This document shows positions 1 to 6,569 of a DNA stretch of 10,322 nt, in pieces; position 1 is the first letter of the stretch, and each line of letters begins with the position of its first letter. Origin of the DNA: Fischerella sp. Its GTDB lineage: Bacteria; Cyanobacteriota; Cyanobacteriia; Cyanobacteriales; Nostocaceae. Location: NCBI GenBank assembly GCA_026419705.1, contig JANZYY010000023.1, positions 1 to 10,322 of the forward strand, given 5' to 3'. The notes beneath the pieces are model-generated. The model was not told the DNA's origin and did not search any database. It saw only the letters and a list, made by a program, of their open reading frames with translations. The position numbers were made by a program, and so were the translations under genes.

Positions 1-1340
1 AGATTACAGCATGGCATTTTAACGTATTAGAACATTATCACTTAGTTCGTCGAGAGATTAATTGGCTGGGGTTGATGTATTTGGGAGGGGCGGTTAGCTG
101 TGCTGTAGGTATTTTTGCGATTGTAGAGCGTCGTATCGAATGTCAATGGCGGCAAAGCGATCGCCTGTTGGTATTCCTGCTGACTCTGACCACGCCGTTG
201 GCGATCGTTATGGGTACGCCATATACGACTTGGAGTGGAGTTGGTTTACTGTTGGGTAGCTTTTACGGAGCCACTTCCGGCGTAACAGTGATGGTATTAC
301 TGGCAGCATTGCTAGCCATGAGCCTGGACATCAGTAAAACTTCGCTCTTGGCAGGTGCAGCAGGGGGAGTATTGGGCAGTTGCATGGCGCATCGAATGCG
401 ATCGCGTGAAGAACTAGCGCTATTAAGCGTAGCCATTGCCTTAACTGAGGGCGGCATTTACCTGGTGATTCAGATTTTTCTGGGGGCTGCATTTGGTCCG
501 CTTTTTTATGTTGTACTCAAGGAAGCAGGATTCTTCACCTTATCTGGCTTAGTTTGGAGTATCGTTGCTTTAGGGTTAAGTCCTTATCTAGAAAAACTAT
601 TTGACTTAGTCACCCCAATCCGTTTAGCAGAACTAGCAAGTCCCAACCGCCCCTTGTTAAAACGACTTGCCACTGAAGCTCCCGGAACTTTTCAGCATAC
701 CCTGTTTGTAGCTACTCTTGCCGAAGCTGCTGCTAAGGAACTAGGATGTAATGTTGAATTAGTCAGGGCTGGCACATTATATCATGATATTGGTAAAATG
801 CACGACCCCTTAGCATTTATTGAAAATCAAATGGGAGGACCAAATAAACACGATACAGAAATTAAGGATCCTTGGCGGAGTGCTGACACGATCAAAAAGC
901 ACGTCAGTGAAGGCTTAGCGATGGCACGCAAGCATAGTTTACCTTCTTCTATTCAAGCTTTTATTCCGGAACATCAAGGAACGATGCAGATTACCTATTT
1001 TTATCACCAAGCCCAGCAAATGGCAAAGGAAGATCCAAGTTTAACAATAAAAGAAGCCGATTTCCGCTACGACGGTCCCATTCCGCAATCGCGAGAAACA
1101 GGAATTGTCATGTTAGCTGATTCTTGTGAAGCAGCACTGCGATCGCTCAAAGATGCTACTCGCGAACAAGCCTTAACAATGGTTAACAATATCCTGCGTG
1201 CGAGATGGCAAGACAATCAAATGGTAGATTCAGGACTAACACGGGAAGAAATGACAAAAATAGCCGAAATTTTCGTGGAAGTTTGGCAACAATTCCATCA
1301 TAAACGTATTGCCTATCCAAAGTTAAAGACGTCAAGTTAG
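1..1340 (+). CDS. 7TM-HD family phosphohydrolase (PgpH-like, probable c-di-AMP phosphodiesterase), 5' end outside window
   Basis: Membrane-anchored HD-domain hydrolase. The frame is open to the left edge (first full codon at 3; sense codons all the way to the TTG at 72 and ATG at 75), so these 445 residues are the C-terminal part of a longer protein and the internal TTG/ATG are not the true start. The visible N-terminal half is a run of hydrophobic helices with glycine-rich turns, the end of a 7TM region. The cytosolic HD domain follows, with His at 696-698 (FQHT), the His-Asp pair at 783-788 (YHDIGK), His at 900-902 (KKHVSEGL), His at 972-974 (PEHQGT) and Asp at 1119-1121 (LADSCEAA). In the family, this arrangement belongs to PgpH, which hydrolyses cyclic di-AMP to pApA; that substrate is inferred here. 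The usual His-His pair reads His-Gln. The ferredoxin gene follows after 73 bases. Confidence 0.87.
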   Translation, partial: ITAWHFNVLEHYHLVRREINWLGLMYLGGAVSCAVGIFAIVERRIECQWRQSDRLLVFLLTLTTPLAIVMGTPYTTWSGVGLLLGSFYGATSGVTVMVLLAALLAMSLDISKTSLLAGAAGGVLGSCMAHRMRSREELALLSVAIALTEGGIYLVIQIFLGAAFGPLFYVVLKEAGFFTLSGLVWSIVALGLSPYLEKLFDLVTPIRLAELASPNRPLLKRLATEAPGTFQHTLFVATLAEAAAKELGCNVELVRAGTLYHDIGKMHDPLAFIENQMGGPNKHDTEIKDPWRSADTIKKHVSEGLAMARKHSLPSSIQAFIPEHQGTMQITYFYHQAQQMAKEDPSLTIKEADFRYDGPIPQSRETGIVMLADSCEAALRSLKDATREQALTMVNNILRARWQDNQMVDSGLTREEMTKIAEIFVEVWQQFHHKRIAYPKLKTSS

Positions 1341-1413
1341 ATATTCGGGAACCTTTGGTTCAAAGTCCACACACGATAGAAAATCATAAATACACTCTCG
1401 ATGAGAAAAGCAA

Positions 1414-1758
1414 ATGGCAGTTTACCAAGTTCGACTGATCAATCCTGCAATTGGCTTAGATCGCACTATTGACGTACCAGACGATCAATACATCCTTGAC
1501 ATGGCAGAAGCAGCAGGTATCCGCTTACCATTTGCATGCAAACAAGGAGAATGTTCTGTCTGTGTTGCAAAAATTCTGAGTGGAAAAGTCGATCAAAGCG
1601 AACAAAAGTTTCTGCGATCGCATGAAATAGCGGCTGGTTACACTATTACTTGTGTTGCTTATCCTTTGTCTGATTGCATCTTAGAAACTCATCAAGAACA
1701 AGTTTTGTATCAAAATTCGCTTTATTTTCAACCAGATGCAGCTAAATCCGATTTATGA
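1414..1758 (+). CDS. Plant-type [2Fe-2S] ferredoxin paralogue with C-terminal extension
   Basis: Small soluble electron carrier of 114 residues. Cys42, Cys47, Cys50 and Cys80 give the spacing C-x4-C-x2-C-x29-C that ligates a plant-type [2Fe-2S] cluster. The cluster loop reads CKQGECSVC rather than the CRAGACSTC-like loop of the main photosynthetic ferredoxin PetF, and about 15-20 residues follow the usual C-terminus. Both traits fit a minor ferredoxin paralogue (Fed/FdC type) rather than the main photosystem I acceptor. An extra Cys88 lies just after the last ligand. The ATG at 1414 gives the normal N-terminal strand; only a weak GAGA precedes it. The redox partner cannot be told from the context: the flanking genes are a c-di-AMP-type hydrolase and exoD, all on the same strand. 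Confidence 0.93.
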   Translation: MAVYQVRLINPAIGLDRTIDVPDDQYILDMAEAAGIRLPFACKQGECSVCVAKILSGKVDQSEQKFLRSHEIAAGYTITCVAYPLSDCILETHQEQVLYQNSLYFQPDAAKSDL

Positions 1759-1793
1759 AAACAGCGGCAGTTAGTTGTAATCAGCTTTGGTAT

Positions 1794-1823
1794 TTGTATA
1801 AAATGTCCTATTGCCTTCATAAT
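1794..1823 (+). promoter_or_regulatory. Candidate promoter upstream of exoD
   Basis: TTGTAT at 1794-1799 and CATAAT at 1818-1823 are separated by 18 bases and lie 122 bases before the preferred exoD ATG. The match to sigma-70-type elements is moderate, and it is the only reasonable pair I found in the 187-base gap after the ferredoxin gene. Confidence 0.25.
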
Positions 1824-1945
1824 GAGACGGTGGATTTATGTTCTGGATCTGGCAACTATGAATCATCGTCTGCAAGTGAGTAGATACTGGCTGATTGCTT
1901 CTATTACCAGTAATGTTGCAGCCTGTGGTGTGTTTGAGTGAGTTT

Positions 1946-2572
1946 ATGGCTAAACTTTCCAGTGAATTACAACGCTTTTTTTTTGAGGTAGAACAACCAT
2001 CTCAAGTGCGGTTGGCAGATATTCTCCTGCTAGCAAAAGAGCGAATTTTTGGGTTTTTGTTTGTAGTTCTGTCTTTACCTTCAGCTTTACCGGTACCAGC
2101 ACCTGGTTACTCCACTCCTTTCGGTATTCTGATTGTTTTACTTGCCATACAGCTAATTGTGGGTTCCAAAACCCCCTGGTTTCCCCAACGGATGATCAAT
2201 CATTCAATCAAACTGGAAACAGCCCAAGGATTTTTGAAGGCTGGTATTCCTTGGTTGCAAAGAATTGAAGCGATTGCTCGTCCTCGTTTGACCAATATCT
2301 GCACTACTAAGGTAGGTAGGGTCACGCTCGGCTGTGCGATCGCTCTGATGGGAATTTCTATGATGATTCCCATTCCGGGAACTAACACCCTACCAGCAAT
2401 GGGAATCTTTGTTACTGGCTTTGGTTTGCTAGAAGATGATGGTGCAATTAGTCTGGGGGGTTTAGTTCTTTGTCTGATGGGAGTTATTCTGACTTCTTCA
2501 ATACTGATTGGATTAATTTGGGGTGGTTCCAGCCTTCTTGATTACATTAAGATTTGGTTGGGTCGTTCATAA
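1946..2572 (+). CDS. exoD: ExoD-family exopolysaccharide synthesis membrane protein
   Basis: Integral membrane protein of 208 residues, the usual size for ExoD. It carries two family hallmarks, each leading into a hydrophobic helix: PVPAPGYSTPFG at residues 49-60 and PIPGTNTLPAMG at 142-153. They look like the two halves of an internal repeat. Further hydrophobic spans cover about residues 35-48, 60-73, 125-141 and 170-193. ExoD was named from rhizobial mutants with altered exopolysaccharide; its biochemical function is not established. The frame can be extended 17 codons upstream to a TTG at 1895. I prefer the ATG at 1946 because the protein then starts with a normal cytosolic helix (MAKLSSELQRFF) and a GAGTGAG purine stretch precedes it. 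It runs convergently toward the small minus-strand ORF, with a terminator-like hairpin between. Confidence 0.88.
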   Translation: MAKLSSELQRFFFEVEQPSQVRLADILLLAKERIFGFLFVVLSLPSALPVPAPGYSTPFGILIVLLAIQLIVGSKTPWFPQRMINHSIKLETAQGFLKAGIPWLQRIEAIARPRLTNICTTKVGRVTLGCAIALMGISMMIPIPGTNTLPAMGIFVTGFGLLEDDGAISLGGLVLCLMGVILTSSILIGLIWGGSSLLDYIKIWLGRS

Positions 2573-2706
2573 TAAAGGTCAGAAGGTACAAATGCTAAAA
2601 AAATAAGCTTTTTGTCTGCTTTGAACGGTCGGATTATTTCTGGTGCGATCTACTCGCTACTTGAGGAGGATAAATAAATCTAAACATATCTATATATATT
2701 TCAAAA

Positions 2707-2744
2707 CCCCACTGATTGGAAAGTGGGGCTTCGTAAAGTTTTTT
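2707..2744. terminator. Bidirectional terminator-like hairpin between exoD and the small minus-strand ORF
   Basis: CCCCACT (2707-2713) pairs perfectly with AGTGGGG (2722-2728) around an 8-base loop. On the minus strand the stem is followed directly by TTTT and then AT-rich sequence, a good terminator for the ORF ending at 2766. On the plus strand a run of six T lies at 2739-2744, ten bases after the stem, so it may also end exoD transcription, though less typically. The position between converging genes fits a shared terminator. Confidence 0.65.
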
Positions 2745-2765
2745 ACTAAAGTTTTAATCGTAGCC

Positions 2766-2870
2766 TTAGAATAAACTCATGATCGTGATGATGCTAGCAC
2801 TAGTCAGCATTACCAGCGCACCCATGACAAGAGATTGATTCAGTTGGTTAGGATTTTTTGAATCGTTCAT
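2766..2870 (-). CDS. Small hypothetical single-span membrane protein (34 aa)
   Basis: A 34-codon ORF from ATG (2870-2868) to TAA (2768-2766), too short for most gene callers. The N-terminal part (MNDSKNPNQLNQS) is polar and rich in Asn and Gln. The rest, from about residue 14, is a continuous hydrophobic segment (LVMGALVMLTSAS, then IITIMSLF) long enough to span a membrane once and ends at the C-terminus. An AAAGGA Shine-Dalgarno sits nine bases before the ATG. A candidate promoter lies upstream and a strong hairpin plus T-run lies 37 bases after the stop. I do not recognise the family: it does not match the small photosystem or cytochrome b6f subunits as I remember them, and it lacks the ExxHxR chlorophyll-binding motif of high-light-inducible proteins. 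That it is a real gene is an inference from the combined signals. Confidence 0.6.
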   Translation of the reverse strand: MNDSKNPNQLNQSLVMGALVMLTSASIITIMSLF

Positions 2871-2876
2871 TTTTTG

Positions 2877-2900
2877 GAATCCTTTAATTTTCAAGGATTC
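2877..2900 (-). promoter_or_regulatory. Leader hairpin that encloses the Shine-Dalgarno of the 34-aa ORF
   Basis: Read on the minus strand, GAATCCTT (2900-2893) pairs perfectly over 8 bp with AAGGATTC (2884-2877) around an 8-base loop. The 3' arm contains the ribosome binding site AAGGA, seven bases before the end of a short A-rich spacer and the ATG. A folded leader would hide the ribosome binding site, as in temperature- or factor-controlled translation. Pairing is seen in the sequence; regulation is inferred. Confidence 0.5.
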
Positions 2901-2905
2901 TATTT

Positions 2906-2933
2906 ACAATATCAAAACCAATATTTTTATCAA
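2906..2933 (-). promoter_or_regulatory. Candidate promoter for the 34-aa ORF
   Basis: On the minus strand, TTGATA (2933-2928) and TATTGT (2911-2906) are 16 bases apart. The -35 element matches the consensus at five of six positions and the -10 at four of six. Initiation about seven bases downstream would start the transcript at the leader hairpin, giving a leader of roughly 30 bases. Weak on its own, but the placement is coherent. Confidence 0.35.
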
Positions 2934-3168
2934 GAAAAAGCTGGTAAAACTTAAAATAGTGTTACTTATCTTCATATAGGCAATGGTAATTACTTATGTT
3001 ACTGTTTGTGTCCTATTGTTTTAGTGTTTCCATCATTGTTTTTCCACCATCAAGACACTAAGACACCAAGAAAAATTCATTTCTCAGCACACCTTGATTG
3101 GGGTAGGGGGGATTATACCCACGTATTGCATTCTTTTTTCAAATTTGTGAGGAAATTATCAAGTTATA

Positions 3169-4248
3169 CTACTGACAGGATATAGTCTTTAGCAAGAAGG
3201 GGGCGATTTCTTCAACCTCAAGTAGATTTTGAGCCGCACCTAAGGCGATCGCTTCTTTGACCATGCCAAATATTGCACCAGTTTTCTCATTTTGAGCGAT
3301 CGTCATACCTCCGACTTGAGAAATCCTCTGTAAGCCTTCTGCACCGTCACTACCAAGTCCGCTTAATAAAACTCCCGCAGTTGCCCTGCCGTAGAAGTTG
3401 GCGATAGATTTGAAGGTGATTGTAATAGAGGGACAATGTTTCTCTCCGGGTAAAGCTTTTACGTAAGCGAACTTGCCCTGAGAGTCTAATTGTAAATGAT
3501 GCTTTTCTGGAGCAAAATAAATTGTTCCTGGTAAAGGATACTCCCCTACTTGAGCAATTTTGACCCGCAACTGACACTCAGAAGACAACCAGTTTACCAG
3601 CCCTGATAAGATACCTTCGCTCAAATGTAGCGTACAGATCACAGGCAAGGGAAAATTACTAGGCAATTGACTGAGGATCTTCTGGATAGTTTGCAAATTT
3701 CCAGTGGAAGCTCCTATACAGATGACCTTGATGCGAGAGCCAACATTGGTAGTTAATGATTCACTTCTGGAGATAGATCCAGAAGTTGACAGTTCTACAG
3801 GAGCGGTCATTAAATTTTGTTGCCGTTTGAGAGTGACTTTCATACTAGAAAGGACTTTGATCTTGGCGATGAGTGCAGTTTTGAGTTTTTCGTAGTCGGT
3901 GGGCGAACCGGTGGATGGCTTGGGAAAAACATCTGCGGCTCCAGCTTGTAGGAGTCGAAAGACATTATCAATATCTGTTTTTTGGACAAAATTACTGATC
4001 ACCAAAATTGGTCGGGGGTCTTCAGCCATGATGCGTTTGGTCAACTCCAGACCATCCATATTATCCATGAGCAGGTCTGTACAAATCACATCCGGATTAG
4101 TCTGAGAAATCACTTCTAGACCTTCTACGCCATCACGGGCTGTACCGACCACATCAACGTCTGGTGAAGAATTTAATAATCTTTGTAAAATTTCCAAAGC
4201 AACAGGAGAATCTTCAATCAAAACCACTTTCTTTTTGGAGAACTGCAT
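3169..4248 (-). CDS. cheB: Chemotaxis protein-glutamate methylesterase/deamidase CheB
   Basis: Cytosolic adaptation enzyme that removes methyl groups from receptor glutamates (and can deamidate glutamines) when phosphorylated by CheA. It has the full CheB layout in 359 residues: receiver domain at about 6-125 with acidic Glu12-Asp13, phospho-acceptor Asp58 and Lys110; a polar linker at about 135-172 rich in Ser and Thr; and the methylesterase domain at 173-359. The catalytic triad is present as Ser181 (IGASTGN), His208 (TLHLSEG) and Asp301 (GLGSDGAEG). Oddities: the receiver loop reads DLLMDNMDG where Pro is usual after Met, and the Ser motif ends GN instead of GG. The ATG follows the cheA stop with no gap and has a strong AAGGAG ten bases upstream inside cheA, so the two are probably translated together. 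It is the last gene of the cluster. No cheR is visible here. Confidence 0.94.
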   Translation of the reverse strand: MQFSKKKVVLIEDSPVALEILQRLLNSSPDVDVVGTARDGVEGLEVISQTNPDVICTDLLMDNMDGLELTKRIMAEDPRPILVISNFVQKTDIDNVFRLLQAGAADVFPKPSTGSPTDYEKLKTALIAKIKVLSSMKVTLKRQQNLMTAPVELSTSGSISRSESLTTNVGSRIKVICIGASTGNLQTIQKILSQLPSNFPLPVICTLHLSEGILSGLVNWLSSECQLRVKIAQVGEYPLPGTIYFAPEKHHLQLDSQGKFAYVKALPGEKHCPSITITFKSIANFYGRATAGVLLSGLGSDGAEGLQRISQVGGMTIAQNEKTGAIFGMVKEAIALGAAQNLLEVEEIAPFLLKTISCQ

Positions 4249-6549
4249 TTACATTAATCTCCTTAATGTATCTAATAATACTCCTTGTTCAAAATCACTC
4301 TTGGTAATGTAAGCATCTGCACCTGCTTGTGTACCCAGGCGTTTATCTTCTTCTGAAGCCAGAGTCGTCACCAAAATGACAGGTAATTTTCTGTATTCTG
4401 GCATCTGGCGGATTTTGGCAGTAAATTCTAGTCCATCCAGATTTGGCATTTGTATATCCGAGACAATCGCATCGAATTTATCTGTCTTCAGCTTGTCCAA
4501 GCCGTCTTGACCGTCTACAGCTGCTGTGACTTCGTAACCAGCACTCTCCAAAATCCGCCGCATTTGGGTACGAATGGGAATGGAATCTTCGATCAGGAGA
4601 ATTTTCTGTTTAAGTTGTGCTTTTTCTGCTAATTCCCGAACTGTAATCGAGACAACTGTTTTCTTAGCCGATTTAAACAAATCTGGTGGATTGAGTACCG
4701 TGCAAACTTTTCCAGTGCCGAGAATAGTAGCACCAGATACATTGCGAATTCGTTTGAGCAACTTGCTCTGCGGTTTCACAACGATGTCTTGTTGCTCTAA
4801 TACACCGTTCACGAGCACTCCCAAACGCTCAGAGCCAATCTGTAAAATCATGCAGGGAATAGTTTTCGCCGCAGTATTTAAAGCTTGGGTTGATGTAGGT
4901 ACTTTCACTGGTAAGCCCAATAAATCTGCCAACCACACAACCGATACAGACTGTCCTTGAAATGAAAACGTCTGAGTACCTTCATCAGTAAAAATTTCCT
5001 GCGGAGATACTAAAAGCATTGTTTCCACGAAACCTATAGGAATAGCATAGAGATGTTCGTTCACCTGGACAATCAAGACTTGGGTGGTTGCCAGAATGTT
5101 ATTTACTGTAATGCGAAACAAACATCCCTGACCTGGTGTAAATTCCACTTGGATAGTTCCCTTCAAGCGCTCGACATTGGCGCGCACAACATCCAGACCA
5201 ACTCCTCTACCAGAAATCTCTGTGACTGCTTTACGAGTAGAGAAGCCAGGTGCAAATATCAATGCTTGAATTTCTGCTGTGGACATGCGTAACAGTTCTG
5301 CTTGCGAGCGAATACCACGACGCAGTGCTGACCGTTTAATGGCTTCGATATCTAAACCGCGACCATCGTCTGAAACTTCAATAGTAATCGTGTTACCAGT
5401 TTGATAACCCCGCAAGCTAATCGTCGCCGTCGGAGGTTTACCAAGTTGTTGACGTTCCTGGGGTGTTTCCACGCCGTGATCTATAGCATTGCGAAGGATG
5501 TGCATGAGCGGATCTTTCATCTCTTCTAAAATCCGCTTGTCTACGCTAGTCTCTCCACCTTCGATTTGCAAATTTACTTCTTTGCCTTGTTGCTTGGCTA
5601 AATCGCGCACCGTGCGGGGAAAGAGATTGAAAATTGTAGACAATGGTAGCAATCGCAGGGAGGTAACTCCTGATTCCAGTTCATTGGCGACAATTTCAAG
5701 TCTACTGGTATACTCATGGGTTTTATGCCGGAGTTGGTTCAGATGTACTCCCAGATCTTTGAGGCGGTTTTCAACTTGGCGATAGAAATTTTTCAGAGGT
5801 TGGAGTTCATTGGCTGACCAGTGTCGCTCTAGGTTTGTAAATATCTGACGGCTAGCAGAGACTTCCCGGCTCCACTCTTCCCACAGGGCAATAATTTGCT
5901 CAATTTCATCTTTTTGATTGGCAATTTGACCTTTACTGGCTACCAATTCACCCACTTGAGTGAATAGCTTATCAAGCTTTTGTGATTCAACGCGGATGGT
6001 GTCAATTTGGTAGTCATCGATTTCAGTCAGAGCGTCTGCTGGATCGTGCGAACCGTTCAGGTGGACTGTATCGTTAAAGGCTAACGATTGCTCCACAATC
6101 GGTTGGGAAAAAACAGAAACTTCCGATTCAGCAGCAGTTTCCAGAATTTCTGACCATGTATCATCAGTGGAGCTAACCATCATCAGTTGAGCCAATACAT
6201 GAAAGACACTGACTCCTGCTGGTTGTCCGGTGACGGCTTCTTGGGCAATTTTACGAACAGCATCCAGTGCTTGATAGAGACTGTCAAACAGTTCTGGGGT
6301 GAAAATTCGCTCATTCCGCTTGATGCTGGCGAGAATTTCTTCCATTTGATGGGTGAGAGTTTCTACATCTTTGACTCCCAACATCCGGGAATCTCCCTTC
6401 AGAGAGTGGGTTTCCCGTAGTAACCCCTCAAGTTTGGCAAAGTCGTGCGGGTACTTTTCCAGATAAAGCAATCCTGCTTCTATTTTTTGAATGTGTTCTG
6501 CACTGGCTGCTTTGTAAAGCGATCGCAGTTCTTCATCTTCTATGATCAT
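4249..6549 (-). CDS. cheA: Hybrid chemotaxis histidine kinase CheA with C-terminal receiver
   Basis: Central kinase of the cluster: it takes the receptor signal through CheW, autophosphorylates on its HPt domain and passes phosphate to receivers. The 766 residues run in order: HPt (1-105) with His48 in THSLKGDS; a linker (125-180) with no evident CheY-binding P2 domain; dimerisation/P3 helices (about 183-310); HATPase domain (about 315-485) with N-box HILRNAIDHG (350-359), G1 DDGRG (394-398) and G2 GRGVGLD (447-453); CheW-like regulatory domain (487-625); receiver (648-766) with Asp655-type acidic pocket, phospho-acceptor Asp698 and Lys752. All key residues are present. The CheA-receiver fusion is the PixL/PilL/HmpE type found in cyanobacterial motility loci. 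It starts 20 bases after the receptor gene, with no clear Shine-Dalgarno, so it probably relies on coupling. Confidence 0.96.
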   Translation of the reverse strand: MIIEDEELRSLYKAASAEHIQKIEAGLLYLEKYPHDFAKLEGLLRETHSLKGDSRMLGVKDVETLTHQMEEILASIKRNERIFTPELFDSLYQALDAVRKIAQEAVTGQPAGVSVFHVLAQLMMVSSTDDTWSEILETAAESEVSVFSQPIVEQSLAFNDTVHLNGSHDPADALTEIDDYQIDTIRVESQKLDKLFTQVGELVASKGQIANQKDEIEQIIALWEEWSREVSASRQIFTNLERHWSANELQPLKNFYRQVENRLKDLGVHLNQLRHKTHEYTSRLEIVANELESGVTSLRLLPLSTIFNLFPRTVRDLAKQQGKEVNLQIEGGETSVDKRILEEMKDPLMHILRNAIDHGVETPQERQQLGKPPTATISLRGYQTGNTITIEVSDDGRGLDIEAIKRSALRRGIRSQAELLRMSTAEIQALIFAPGFSTRKAVTEISGRGVGLDVVRANVERLKGTIQVEFTPGQGCLFRITVNNILATTQVLIVQVNEHLYAIPIGFVETMLLVSPQEIFTDEGTQTFSFQGQSVSVVWLADLLGLPVKVPTSTQALNTAAKTIPCMILQIGSERLGVLVNGVLEQQDIVVKPQSKLLKRIRNVSGATILGTGKVCTVLNPPDLFKSAKKTVVSITVRELAEKAQLKQKILLIEDSIPIRTQMRRILESAGYEVTAAVDGQDGLDKLKTDKFDAIVSDIQMPNLDGLEFTAKIRQMPEYRKLPVILVTTLASEEDKRLGTQAGADAYITKSDFEQGVLLDTLRRLM
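4250..4270 (-). promoter_or_regulatory. cheA-cheB junction hairpin presenting the cheB ribosome binding site
   Basis: On the minus strand TACATTAA (4270-4263) and TTAATGTA (4257-4250) form a perfect 8-bp stem around the 5-base loop GGAGA. The loop holds the core of the AAGGAG Shine-Dalgarno, and the 3' arm runs into the cheA stop codon, which directly abuts the cheB ATG (TAAATG). A ribosome finishing cheA must open this stem, which suits translational coupling. The structure is seen directly; its role is inferred. Confidence 0.5.
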
Positions 6550-6569
6550 GGCTTTGAGACTGTTGTTAA

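Larger units (their letters stand above)
2871..3168. other. Intergenic region between the small ORF and cheB
   Basis: Nearly 300 bases without a supported gene. Its left end holds the promoter and leader hairpin of the small ORF. At 3052-3070 there is a short period-8 repeat (AAGACACT, AAGACACC, AAG), resembling remnants of simple dispersed repeats common between cyanobacterial genes. At 3101-3120 GGGTA and TACCC can form a weak 5-bp stem just after the cheB stop on the minus strand, without a T-run next to it, so it is only a poor terminator candidate. The rest is AT-rich and unremarkable. Confidence 0.5.

Noticed and set aside
1755..1883. Plus-strand ORF of 42 codons whose ATG overlaps the ferredoxin stop (ATGA)
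   Set aside because: No Shine-Dalgarno, composition is not protein-like (Ser/Asn/Cys mixture without a domain or membrane span), and a candidate exoD promoter lies inside it. The overlap alone is not enough.
1895..1945. N-terminal extension of ExoD from a TTG at 1895
   Set aside because: The added 17 residues begin at a TTG without a ribosome binding site, and the ATG at 1946 gives the usual family length and start.
2590..2620. AT-rich stem around AAGCTT after exoD as a terminator
   Set aside because: The possible pairing is short, interrupted and nearly all A-T; the GC-rich hairpin at 2707-2728 is a better candidate.
3052..3070. Period-8 AAGACAC repeat as a CRISPR or iteron
   Set aside because: Only two full units and a partial one, without spacers; it looks like a simple-repeat remnant.
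3101..3120. GGGTA/TACCC stem as the cheB terminator
   Set aside because: Five base pairs with a 10-base loop and no T-run next to it on the minus strand.
4450..5785. Several open frames of 60-128 codons opposite cheA on the plus strand
   Set aside because: They are antisense shadows of a clearly coding gene, without ribosome binding sites or recognisable domains.
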